A DNA stretch of 64,000 nucleotides from contig NZ_PDZR01000001.1 of the NCBI RefSeq assembly GCF_002891535.1, positions 186,001-250,000 on the forward strand. Reading direction: 5' to 3'. The notes beneath the pieces were generated by a model. It was not told where the DNA came from. It made no database searches and worked only from the letters and a program-made list of their open reading frames with translations. Both the position numbers and the translations under genes were made by a program. The stretch is from Methylocella silvestris. Its GTDB lineage: Bacteria > Pseudomonadota > Alphaproteobacteria > Rhizobiales > Beijerinckiaceae. Shown in pieces: positions 44,943 to 53,166 of this stretch (positions are counted from its first letter, which is position 1; the number at the start of each line of letters is the position of its first letter).

Positions 44943-46460
44943 ATGCGCCAGGGGTCGCACAACGGCCGCATTCGATATGCGGCCAGAACGTTGCTCGGCT
45001 GCTGCATCGGCGCCGGGCTTCTGGCCGGCGCCCAGGCGCGCGCGGACACAACCGACGATCTTATCGAGCAGCTCAAAGCCAAGGGCATTCTCAGCGGCGG
45101 CGAATATCACAAATTGAAGCAGCGTCGCGCTGCGGAGGCAAAGGACGTCCGCGTGAAGCGTGAGGCAAAAGGCCTCGCGCCGGCGCCCGCCGGCGGTCCT
45201 GCCGACCCTCATTTCGTTACAGCGCTCGACAAGGGCTTCGGCGTGCGAATCGGCGATGTTGACGTCAAGCTCTCCGGAGGCATCGACTTTTTCGCCGTCG
45301 AGCAGTTCAAGGGGCAGGTGACGGGTTCGGCCACGACCGGCGGCGTCGTCGGCGGCCTTGTCAACATCGACACCAGCACGGTCAATAATTCCAATTCAAC
45401 GCGTGGCGGCATGCTCGGCAGTTCGCTGGTGCTCAGCCTCGCCACAAATCAGATGGGTTACGATCTCGGCGCGACGTTCGGATTTTATAGCGTCGGGACC
45501 AACGTCAACACCGGAGCATCGCCCTTCAACGCCAACAGCTTTGGCGTGGCCTACGGGCTGGGCACAGCGTCGATCGACCTGCGGCAGGTATTCGGGACCA
45601 TTGGAACCCCGGAGGCAGGCACGGTCAAGATTGGACGCGATCTCGCCTTCTTCGGGGGCGACATTATTTTGTATGATGCGATGCTGCTTGGCGTCGGACT
45701 TCCGTTCCGCAACGCCTCTCCTGGATTTACCTCCGGGCATATCGGCAGCGGCTATGTGTACGCGGACTGGCTTCCGCAGATCAGCTACACCTCTCCAAGC
45801 TTTTACGGATTCGACGCTTCGGTCGGCCTGTTCACCCCGCTTAGTCAGGCCGCCGTATTTACGGGGACGGATTCCGGCAATCTCAGCGGTCACGACCAGC
45901 CGATGTTGCAAGGCCGCGTCCGTTACAAGGGCGATGTCGCGCCGTCAGTCAAGCTGACGGCCTGGGTTTCAGGCCTGACCGAGCAGCAGCGCTCCGAAGG
46001 GCTGGCCGCCGGAGACGCCCTCCCGGCGGGCCAGAGAATTCGCGCCTCGGCAGTGGACGGCGGCGCGAAACTCGACGTCGGCGACGCGAGCTTTGTCGGC
46101 TACGGCTATTACGGCAACGGGCTCGGCACCAGCGTGTTGTTTTTCGATGGCATCAGCCCGAACGGCCAAACCCGCGAATCCTACGGCTGGCTGGGTCAAG
46201 CAAGCTACACTTTTTTCGACAAGCTGACGCTTGGCGCAAATTACGGCATCAGCTATCTCCAGTCGAACAGCTACGACAACGTTCAGAACTACAACGCTTT
46301 TATGCTGCGCTCCTATGAGTCCTACGTGGCCTTTGCGCGCTATCAGCTAACGTCCTGGGTCATGCTCGAAGCGAACTTTTTCCGCGGCATAGCTAAGAAC
46401 CAGTCGGGAGGCGCGTTCAGTTCGAACGCGCTTGCAGTCGGAACGCTGTTCTCCTTCTAA
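44943..46460 (+). CDS. Outer-membrane porin, probably part of the propane regulon
   Basis: 505 residues from MRQGSHNGRIRY, with a GGGAGGGG ribosome-binding site. A signal peptide ends near AQARA. A short helical, charged N-terminal part (DDLIEQLKAKGILSGGEYHKLKQRR) is typical of alphaproteobacterial porins. A beta-barrel follows with alternating aromatic strands, and the protein ends in F (GTLFSF), the assembly signal. It is transcribed toward prmA, separated from it by a terminator, but has its own sigma-54 promoter of the same type. I infer that it helps hydrophobic or small organic substrates cross the outer membrane; the substrate is not known. Confidence 0.82.
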   Translation: MRQGSHNGRIRYAARTLLGCCIGAGLLAGAQARADTTDDLIEQLKAKGILSGGEYHKLKQRRAAEAKDVRVKREAKGLAPAPAGGPADPHFVTALDKGFGVRIGDVDVKLSGGIDFFAVEQFKGQVTGSATTGGVVGGLVNIDTSTVNNSNSTRGGMLGSSLVLSLATNQMGYDLGATFGFYSVGTNVNTGASPFNANSFGVAYGLGTASIDLRQVFGTIGTPEAGTVKIGRDLAFFGGDIILYDAMLLGVGLPFRNASPGFTSGHIGSGYVYADWLPQISYTSPSFYGFDASVGLFTPLSQAAVFTGTDSGNLSGHDQPMLQGRVRYKGDVAPSVKLTAWVSGLTEQQRSEGLAAGDALPAGQRIRASAVDGGAKLDVGDASFVGYGYYGNGLGTSVLFFDGISPNGQTRESYGWLGQASYTFFDKLTLGANYGISYLQSNSYDNVQNYNAFMLRSYESYVAFARYQLTSWVMLEANFFRGIAKNQSGGAFSSNALAVGTLFSF

Positions 46461-46505
46461 CATAGTCAACGCCCGGAAGACGCAGACTCTCCTCGGCCCT
46501 CCTTG

Positions 46506-46539
46506 ACGCCGGATCATCCGACATCCGGCGTTCTTTTTT
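46506..46539 (+). terminator. Intrinsic terminator after the porin
   Basis: ACGCCGGAT (46506-46514) and ATCCGGCGT (46523-46531) form a perfect 9-bp stem with an 8-base loop, followed by TTCTTTTTT. It should end the porin transcript and insulate the prm promoter. Confidence 0.9.
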
Positions 46540-46599
46540 CCACAAACGAAAGCAATGCTGAAGGCGACGAGCGCGTCACGAAATGGAGCAGGGAGTTTG

Positions 46600-46714
46600 T
46601 GTCGCGAAACTGTTTCGTCTTGCAACAGAGGACAATCGAAGATTGAAAGCGTAGCCTGAGAGTATACGTAACACATTGATAATATGCGAGTTATGGTCTG
46701 GCATGCAGGTTGCT
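46600..46714 (+). promoter_or_regulatory. Enhancer element, IHF site and sigma-54 promoter of prmABCD
   Basis: A 28-base element (46600-46627) begins TGTCGCGAAAC and ends TTGCAACA; it contains the palindrome CGAAAC-T-GTTTCG (46605-46617). A perfect IHF consensus lies on the minus strand at 46669-46681 (TATCAATGTGTTA). The sigma-54 promoter is TGGCATGCAGGTTGCT at 46699-46714, with GG and GC 12 bases apart. The expected transcript start is near 46725, giving a leader of about 120 bases. The activator is presumably the product of the gene at 53167. Confidence 0.88.
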
Positions 46715-46846
46715 AAAAAGCATTGTGGATGGGGCGAAGCAATCGCGCCGCCACGGCTTGCGATGAAACCTTGAACCATCGCGCAGCAGCAGGCGGCCAA
46801 CAGCGGCTCAACCAGCTCAAACGCCGCCAGGGGAGGATGAAAATCA

Positions 46847-48505
46847 ATGTCTCTATCTTTGCACAGCATAACGCAACAAAAAGGGATCCCGATCGCGGAA
46901 GCGACGCGGAGGATCGCCGACCTCGGCTGGACGCCGACCTATGTCAAGGAGGCGATGACTTTCCCGACTGACTACAAAATATCGAAGCATCCAAAAGATC
47001 CGATGAAGCAAGTCCTGCGCTCTTATTTTCCGATGCAGGAAGAGAAAGACAACCGCGTCTATGGCGCGTTGGACGCGGCCCTGCGCGGCGATATGTTCCG
47101 TAATGTGGAGCAGCGCTGGGTCGAATGGATGAAGCTGTTTTTGGCGATCATTCCTTTTCCGGAGATCTCCGCCGCCCGTTCGATGGCCATGCTTGGTCGC
47201 CTCGCGCCAGGCGACGAATTGCGCACCGGCTTCACGATGCAGATGGTCGATGAGTTCCGCCATTCCACGATTCAAATGAATCTCAAGAAATGGTACATGG
47301 AGAACTATATCGATCCGGCGGGCTTCGACATCACGGAAGCCGCTTTCGGAAAATGCTATGCGACGACCATCGGGCGCCAGTTTGGCGAAGCCTTCCTGAC
47401 CGGCGACGCCGTGACCGCGGCCAATATCTACCTTCAGGTCGTGGCGGAAAGCGCCTTCACCAACACGCTTTTCGTCGCCATGCCCTCCGAGGCTGCGCGT
47501 AACGGCGACTATGCCTTGCCCACGGTGTTTCTGTCGGTGCAATCGGATGAATCCCGCCATATCGGCAACGGACATTCGTTCCTGATGTCGGTTCTGAACA
47601 ACCCCGACAACCATTTGCTGCTCGAGCGCGATATCCGTTACGCCTTCTGGCAGAACCACGGCATCGTCGACGCCGCGGTCGGGACGATCGTCGAATACGG
47701 GACGAAACATCGCGACAAGAAGAAGGAATCCTATGCGGAGCTTTGGCACCGCTGGATCTATGAGGATTATTATCGCACCTATATGCTGCCTCTCGAGAAA
47801 TACGGCATCAAGATCCATCACGACGATGTCCACGCGGCGTGGGACCGTATCGTCAAAGAGGGCTATGTCCATAAGGTGGCGCAGTTCTTCTCGGCCGGCT
47901 GGTGGGCCAATTTCTGGCGCCTCGAAGGTCTTGATGAATACGACTTCGAATGGTTCGAATATAAATATCCGGGCTGGTACAATGAATATGGCGCGTGGTG
48001 GGAAAACTACCGCAAGCTGTCGAAGCCCGGTAGCGTTCCGATCACTTTCGCCGACACCGGTTATGTCTATCCGCATCGCTGCTGGTCGAATCTCGTCCCT
48101 TGCGTGATCCGCGATCAGTTCACCACCGATGTCGTTGACGGTGAGCTTTATACCTACGGTCATGAGATCGACCGCTGGACCCACAAGGAGGCGTTCGCCG
48201 GGGAATATCAGGGTCGGCCGACGCCGGCGATGGGCCGCTTCAGCGGCAAGCGCCAGTGGGAGGAGCTATATGACGGCTGGGATGTCGCCGACGCCATCAA
48301 GGACATGGGCTTTGTGCGTCCCGACGGCAAGACGCTGATGGCGCAGCCGCATCTGTCCCTGGAAGAAAAGGACATGTGGACCCTCGATCACGTGCGCGGC
48401 TACACGATCAAGGCGCCGATCAAGATCCTGCGTGACCTTTCACCGGCTGACCGGGAGAAGCATATCGCCGACTATAAGAAGGGCTTTACCATCAAGCGTC
48501 TTTAA
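46847..48505 (+). CDS. prmA: Propane monooxygenase hydroxylase large (alpha) subunit
   Basis: 552 residues, a soluble di-iron monooxygenase alpha subunit of the PrmA/MimA type. The six metal ligands are E106, E136 with H139 (VDEFRH), E201, and E235 with H238 (SDESRH). Their spacing equals that of soluble methane monooxygenase MmoX with a constant offset of 8. The ribosome-binding site GGGGAGGA precedes the ATG by about 9 bases. It forms the hydroxylase with PrmC and oxidises propane, mainly to 2-propanol and 1-propanol. The family also attacks acetone and related compounds. The first gene of the operon prmABCD. Confidence 0.93.
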   Translation: MSLSLHSITQQKGIPIAEATRRIADLGWTPTYVKEAMTFPTDYKISKHPKDPMKQVLRSYFPMQEEKDNRVYGALDAALRGDMFRNVEQRWVEWMKLFLAIIPFPEISAARSMAMLGRLAPGDELRTGFTMQMVDEFRHSTIQMNLKKWYMENYIDPAGFDITEAAFGKCYATTIGRQFGEAFLTGDAVTAANIYLQVVAESAFTNTLFVAMPSEAARNGDYALPTVFLSVQSDESRHIGNGHSFLMSVLNNPDNHLLLERDIRYAFWQNHGIVDAAVGTIVEYGTKHRDKKKESYAELWHRWIYEDYYRTYMLPLEKYGIKIHHDDVHAAWDRIVKEGYVHKVAQFFSAGWWANFWRLEGLDEYDFEWFEYKYPGWYNEYGAWWENYRKLSKPGSVPITFADTGYVYPHRCWSNLVPCVIRDQFTTDVVDGELYTYGHEIDRWTHKEAFAGEYQGRPTPAMGRFSGKRQWEELYDGWDVADAIKDMGFVRPDGKTLMAQPHLSLEEKDMWTLDHVRGYTIKAPIKILRDLSPADREKHIADYKKGFTIKRL

Positions 48506-48616
48506 CCCGAAACGCATGGACCGGCGCCGCGGGGCGTCGGTCCGGTTGACGCAACAGAAGCATATCGATCCGGCCGCGCCGGCCCATGTGGCGGGCGCGC
48601 GCGGGGAGGAGGGAAA

Positions 48617-49672
48617 TTGGTCAGCAAGCCTGATACGAGTAAGCCGCTGCATATGGTGCGGCTGCAGCCGACGGGCACAGAGTTCGGCGTCTATGAGGGC
48701 GAGACAGTCCTTAACGCTGGCTTCCGGCAGGGCGTCGCCCTGATCCATGGCTGCAAGGAAGGCCAATGCTCCGCATGTAAAGCCGTGCTTTTGGATGGCG
48801 ATGCGGAGATGCTTAAATATTCCACCTTTGCGCTTCCAGAGGCGGAGCGCGATTCGAACCATGTGCTGCTCTGCCGCACGATCCCCTTCAGCGACCTCGA
48901 AATTGAACTTCTGATGTTCGACGAGGAGTTGCTTTCGCATTCGGTCGCGGTCAGCGAATTTGTTGGCGAGGTGGCGATCGTCGAGGCGTTGACTTCGGAT
49001 ATCAGACGGCTTGTCGTGACTCTCGATCGCCCGATGACGTTTTTCGCCGGGCAATATGCCGACATCACCTTGCCGGACAGCGCAACGACGCGATCCTATT
49101 CGATGGGCAATCCGCCAAGCGATCCACGGCGGCTTGAATTCATCATCAAGAAATATCAAGGCGGGCGTTTTTCGTCTCAACTCGATACGCTGGCCCCCGG
49201 CGCGACAGTGACCGTCAGCGGACCTTACGGCACGTGTTTCCGCCGGGAGCATCGCGATGAGGCGCCCCTGCTGCTGATCGGCGGCGGCTCGGGATTGGCG
49301 CCCCTTCTGGCGATCCTCGAGGATCAGATTGCGGAGGCGCCGCAGCGGCCGATCCGGCTGTTCTATGGCGCGCGGACGCAGGCCGATCTGTTCTGGCAGA
49401 AACGGTTTCAGCAGCTTCAGTCGGAATTGCCGGATTTTCGCTTCGTTCCGGCCCTGTCGGCCGCGTCCGAAGACGGCCAATGGAGCGGCGAACGCGGCTT
49501 TATCCATGAAGTGGTTCAGCGCGGGTTGAAAGCGGAGCAAATCGGCGACGGCGCCGACGCTTATGCCTGCGGTCCACCTCCGTTGATCGACGCCGTCATG
49601 CCGGTCTTGCAGATGGCGGGAGTTGAGCCCGACCGTATCTACTTCGATAAATTTACCCCGGCGACAAACTAA
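48617..49672 (+). CDS. prmB: Propane monooxygenase reductase
   Basis: 351 residues from a TTG start behind GGAGGAGGGA. The N-terminal plant-type 2Fe-2S ferredoxin domain has C46, C51, C54 and C86. The FAD-binding domain follows (TRSYSMGNPP), then the NAD-binding domain (LLIGGGSGLAPLLAIL, YACGPPPLIDAVM). It passes electrons from NADH through FAD and the cluster to the PrmA di-iron centre. It lies 111 bases after prmA and 27 before prmC. Confidence 0.93.
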   Translation: MVSKPDTSKPLHMVRLQPTGTEFGVYEGETVLNAGFRQGVALIHGCKEGQCSACKAVLLDGDAEMLKYSTFALPEAERDSNHVLLCRTIPFSDLEIELLMFDEELLSHSVAVSEFVGEVAIVEALTSDIRRLVVTLDRPMTFFAGQYADITLPDSATTRSYSMGNPPSDPRRLEFIIKKYQGGRFSSQLDTLAPGATVTVSGPYGTCFRREHRDEAPLLLIGGGSGLAPLLAILEDQIAEAPQRPIRLFYGARTQADLFWQKRFQQLQSELPDFRFVPALSAASEDGQWSGERGFIHEVVQRGLKAEQIGDGADAYACGPPPLIDAVMPVLQMAGVEPDRIYFDKFTPATN

Positions 49673-49699
49673 GAACTATGCTCAGGAGGACATGGCGCG

Positions 49700-50773
49700 A
49701 TGAATATTCAGGTCAAGGTGGACGAAGACGTCTCGGGCGCGGCGGGCGCAAAAACCTTTCCGGGATCGGACAGCCGCCGCTACAATTATTTCGAGCCGAA
49801 AGGCCGCAAGGCGACGCACTACGAGGACGTCACCGTCGATGTCCAGCCTGATCCGGAACGCTATCTCGCACAAGGATGGATCATAGCTTTCGCCAACGGC
49901 GACCCGACTTACAGCAAGGATTGGACGAAGGTCAAAAGCTCCAACTGGCACGCCTACCGCGCCCCCGACCAGGAATGGGAGCGCACGCATTATCAGCGTC
50001 AGTCGACCATTATCGGGACAACACAGAACATCATCCAGAACGGTCGCCGGTCCGGCGCGCCGGACCGCTTCGACAAACAATGGGTCAAGATCCTGCAGGA
50101 TCATCTTGGCGCTTATAAACACGTCGAATACGGACTTGGCACCGCCCTGATGCACGCGCAGCGCCTCGGCTACACGCAGATGGTCAACAATGTTCTTTTG
50201 ACCAATTGCTCGTACAAGATCCGGTTCGCGCAGGACATCACGCTTTATCTTGGCGAACTCAATCTCGATCTCCCGGCGCTCGATCTTTCCGCCGGCAAGA
50301 CGCACTGGCTCGAGGATCCGCTGTGGCAGGACGCTCGCGCCGCTGTCGAAGGCGTCATGGGCACCAATGATTACATCGAACAGACTCTCGCAACCAATGT
50401 TTGCATCGAACCGCTCATCTGCGAGCTCTTCCGCAGCGGGTTCATCATGCAGGACGCAGCCGCCCAGAACGATTTCATCACGCCATCGGTAATTGCGGCG
50501 GGTGAGGCGGACTATGAGCGCAATCTCGTCAATTGCGTAGAGTTGCTAAGCATGCTTGTCGCAGATCCGGCTCACGGCGCGGAGAATCGCTCGATCCTCA
50601 CAAATTGGCTGCAGGAACATGGCGGGCGCGCGCTGGCGGCGGCGAGACAACTGCAGCCCCTGTGGTCCTTGCCGGTCAATAAGCGGGCGCGGTTCGACGA
50701 AGTCCTCGCCGTGCAGCTCGCGCGCGTCGACTCGATCACAACTGCGATCGGCCTCGATCCTCTTGCGCGCTGA
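49700..50773 (+). CDS. prmC: Propane monooxygenase hydroxylase small (beta) subunit
   Basis: 357 residues, with the typical order of a di-iron hydroxylase beta subunit: SDSRRYNYFEPKGRKATHYEDVTVDVQPDPERYLAQGWIIAF read in pieces, WEREHYQRQSTI-like segment WERTHYQRQS, HVEYGLGTALMHAQR, and TLYLGELNLDLP. It lacks a full iron-binding set, as beta subunits do. It pairs with PrmA in the hydroxylase. GGAGG lies before the ATG. Confidence 0.92.
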   Translation: MNIQVKVDEDVSGAAGAKTFPGSDSRRYNYFEPKGRKATHYEDVTVDVQPDPERYLAQGWIIAFANGDPTYSKDWTKVKSSNWHAYRAPDQEWERTHYQRQSTIIGTTQNIIQNGRRSGAPDRFDKQWVKILQDHLGAYKHVEYGLGTALMHAQRLGYTQMVNNVLLTNCSYKIRFAQDITLYLGELNLDLPALDLSAGKTHWLEDPLWQDARAAVEGVMGTNDYIEQTLATNVCIEPLICELFRSGFIMQDAAAQNDFITPSVIAAGEADYERNLVNCVELLSMLVADPAHGAENRSILTNWLQEHGGRALAAARQLQPLWSLPVNKRARFDEVLAVQLARVDSITTAIGLDPLAR

Positions 50774-50847
50774 CATTGAGAGCAAATCTTGCGGACGCCG
50801 CCTGCCGTCCGCGTCTGCTATTCCCTTTTATCGAGGAGTCTTCACTC

Positions 50848-51204
50848 GTGAGCGCTGAACACACCACCAATATCTTCAAATCAATGGATCAGATCCGATT
50901 CGACGAGACGATTTCGCACCAATGCGGCGTCACGATGAACGACAGCGTAGAGGCGCGCGCGATCGCCGAAGTCATGGAGGGAAAGCCAGGGATCCGGATT
51001 ACCTATTTGCCGGCGATGATCCGCATCGACGGCGAAGGCAAGATCACCTTCGATATGAAGGAGCTCACCGAGGCGCTCGGCCGGGAGATGACGCCGTATC
51101 TTTTCGAGATCTCGACCTCCACCCACTACGGCCGAATGGTCATGCTCGATGACGACACTGTGGTTCTTTTCGGCGATATGGAAGAGGCCATGGCCTTTGA
51201 ATAG
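50848..51204 (+). CDS. prmD: Propane monooxygenase coupling/effector protein
   Basis: 118 residues from a GTG start at 50848 with GAGGAG (50833-50838) upstream; the frame is open further up but has no better signal. It has the MmoB/DmpM-type effector pattern: CGVTMNDSVEARAIAEVMEGKPGIRITYLPAMIRIDGEGKITFDM, read in pieces. Effector proteins bind the hydroxylase and gate access to the di-iron site. A strong hairpin follows. Confidence 0.9.
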   Translation: MSAEHTTNIFKSMDQIRFDETISHQCGVTMNDSVEARAIAEVMEGKPGIRITYLPAMIRIDGEGKITFDMKELTEALGREMTPYLFEISTSTHYGRMVMLDDDTVVLFGDMEEAMAFE

Positions 51205-51251
51205 GGGCGCTGCGGCGCGGCCTCGGCCGGAGGCTTGAGCTTGCCATTTGA

Positions 51252-51279
51252 AACAACGGCCGCTGCGGCGGCCGTTGTT
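51252..51279 (+). terminator. Strong hairpin between prmD and the GroEL-like gene
   Basis: Perfect 12-bp arms, 51252-51263 and 51268-51279 (AACAACGGCCGC / GCGGCCGTTGTT), around loop TGCG. There is no long T-run after it, so it is more likely a partial terminator or an mRNA 3'-end stabiliser that raises prmABCD mRNA over the chaperonin than a complete stop. Confidence 0.7.
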
Positions 51280-51355
51280 CGCGCATCGGCGAAACATTGG
51301 CGCAAAGCCTGAATCCGACAAAAGAACAAGCAATAAGAATAACAGGGAGATGAAT

Positions 51356-52996
51356 ATGCCGAAGCTGATGTTGCATGGGGCGCAGGCGCGCGCTGCGCTG
51401 GCGCGTGGAGTCGGAAAGCTTACGGCGGCAGTCGGCGGCACGCTTGGCCCGCGCGGATTGAACGCGATCATCGATCGACCCACGGGCTCGCCGATCGTGT
51501 CGCGCGACGGCGTCAGCATCGCCGATGAGATCGAGCTTGAATGCCGGTTCGAGAACCTCGGCGCGCAGATCGTGCGCGAAGTCTCGAAGCAAACGGCGGA
51601 GATCGCCGGGGACGGCACGACGACCGCGACCGTGCTTGCAAATGCGCTGGTTCAGGAAGGGGTCGCGATTCTCGCTGAAGGCGGAGCCGCTGCGGCCGAT
51701 CTGATCGAAGGATTGGACGAAGCCGAGCACGCCATGGTTGAGGCTCTGACTGCGCGCTCGAGACCGCTCGCGGGCGCAAGCGAACTGCGCTGCATCGCCT
51801 CGGTGGCGGGGGCCGACGCGGCGCTCTCTGACGTTGTGGCGCGCGCGCTGGAGGCGGTCGGCGCAGAGGGGGTCATCACGCTGGAGCAGGGGGAAACAGA
51901 CGCCGATATCATGGAGCTCATCGAAGGCTTCTCCTTCGATCGCGGATATGTGTCACATCATATGATAACCGATGTTCCGACCATGCGGGCGATTCTGGAG
52001 GACGCCTATATTTTACTGACGGATCACAAGATCAATCGATTCGAGCAGATCCAGGCCCTGGTCGAAGAGGTTCAGTCGAAGGGCGCCAGCCTGCTGATCA
52101 TCGCCGAAGAGCTCGATCCCAAAGTGTTGATTGGTCTGCTGGCGACGCGAAGCGTTGGCCACGGTCGCTTCCTCGTGGTCAATCCGCCGGATTTCGGCCA
52201 TTGGCGCAAGCAAATGATGGAGGATATCGCCATCCTGACCGGCGGCGAAGTCATATCCGGGGATCTTGGCTATCTGCTCGAACGCACGAAGCTTGAAAAT
52301 CTCGGGCGCGCCGAAAGCGTCATTTCTTCGCAATTTGAGACGATGATTCTCAAAGGACGCGGCGCGCCTCAAGCGGTTGACGCGCGGCGCGCGCAAATCC
52401 GTCAGCAGATCGAACTCGCGCCGCAAAATATCGAACGTGACAAGCTTGACGAGCGGCTGTCGAAAATGACGTCGGGCACGGTGCGCATCAAGGCCGGGGG
52501 CGTGACTCCAGCAGAGCGCCGGCGCCGACTGCAATTGCTCGACGACGCGATTTGCGCGGGGCGCGCCGCGCTTCGTCAAGGCGTCGTCGCCGGCGGCGGA
52601 ACGACCCTTGCCGAACTCGCCGGAACGATCGCGCCAAAGAGCGCGGACGCGAACGCGGGCGTGGCGAAGGGAATATCGCTGTTCTGTTCGGCGATGCGCC
52701 GTCCATTGCGCCAGATTGTTGAGAATGCGGGCCGCGATCCGGACGCGATCGTCGATGCGGTAATCAAGGCGCCAACGGGGGTTGGCTTTGACGCGCGTTC
52801 GGGCAAACTGGCGGATATGTTCGAGGCGGGCGTGATAGATCCGGTACTGGTGACCATCGCTTCGGTCCGCAACGCCGTTTCTTCGGCAAAGCTCATTCTC
52901 GGAACGAACACGTTGATCGTCGATCGTATCGAGCAGAACGATCCGACCGCGGGCCCTGCGCGGGGCGGCGGCGCGGAATTGCTCGGGCGTGCGTGA
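51356..52996 (+). CDS. GroEL-like chaperonin specific to the monooxygenase (MimG/MmoG type)
   Basis: 546 residues from MPKLMLHGAQARAALARGV; AGGGAG lies 6 bases before. Chaperonin features: TLGPRGLNAIID, GDGTTTATVLA, LTDHKINRFEQIQALVEEVQ, and VAGGGTTLAELA. It diverges from housekeeping GroEL (shorter C-terminus, no GGM tail). Soluble di-iron monooxygenase operons often carry such a dedicated GroEL, needed to fold the hydroxylase and, in sMMO systems, for regulator function. No groES is next to it. Confidence 0.9.
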   Translation: MPKLMLHGAQARAALARGVGKLTAAVGGTLGPRGLNAIIDRPTGSPIVSRDGVSIADEIELECRFENLGAQIVREVSKQTAEIAGDGTTTATVLANALVQEGVAILAEGGAAAADLIEGLDEAEHAMVEALTARSRPLAGASELRCIASVAGADAALSDVVARALEAVGAEGVITLEQGETDADIMELIEGFSFDRGYVSHHMITDVPTMRAILEDAYILLTDHKINRFEQIQALVEEVQSKGASLLIIAEELDPKVLIGLLATRSVGHGRFLVVNPPDFGHWRKQMMEDIAILTGGEVISGDLGYLLERTKLENLGRAESVISSQFETMILKGRGAPQAVDARRAQIRQQIELAPQNIERDKLDERLSKMTSGTVRIKAGGVTPAERRRRLQLLDDAICAGRAALRQGVVAGGGTTLAELAGTIAPKSADANAGVAKGISLFCSAMRRPLRQIVENAGRDPDAIVDAVIKAPTGVGFDARSGKLADMFEAGVIDPVLVTIASVRNAVSSAKLILGTNTLIVDRIEQNDPTAGPARGGGAELLGRA

Positions 52997-53166
52997 GCCC
53001 ATTTCCGCTGCGGCAAAGGTGAAAAAGGGAGCAAATAGCGGTTGTTTGGAAAGGGTCAAGGGAATAAACTTGCCGGGCTGACGGTTCGCAAAGACGGGCG
53101 GCTGCAATTCTACGCTGGCATTTTACCTGACCGGCGGGGGGAACGTTCAACGGGACATTCGACGCG

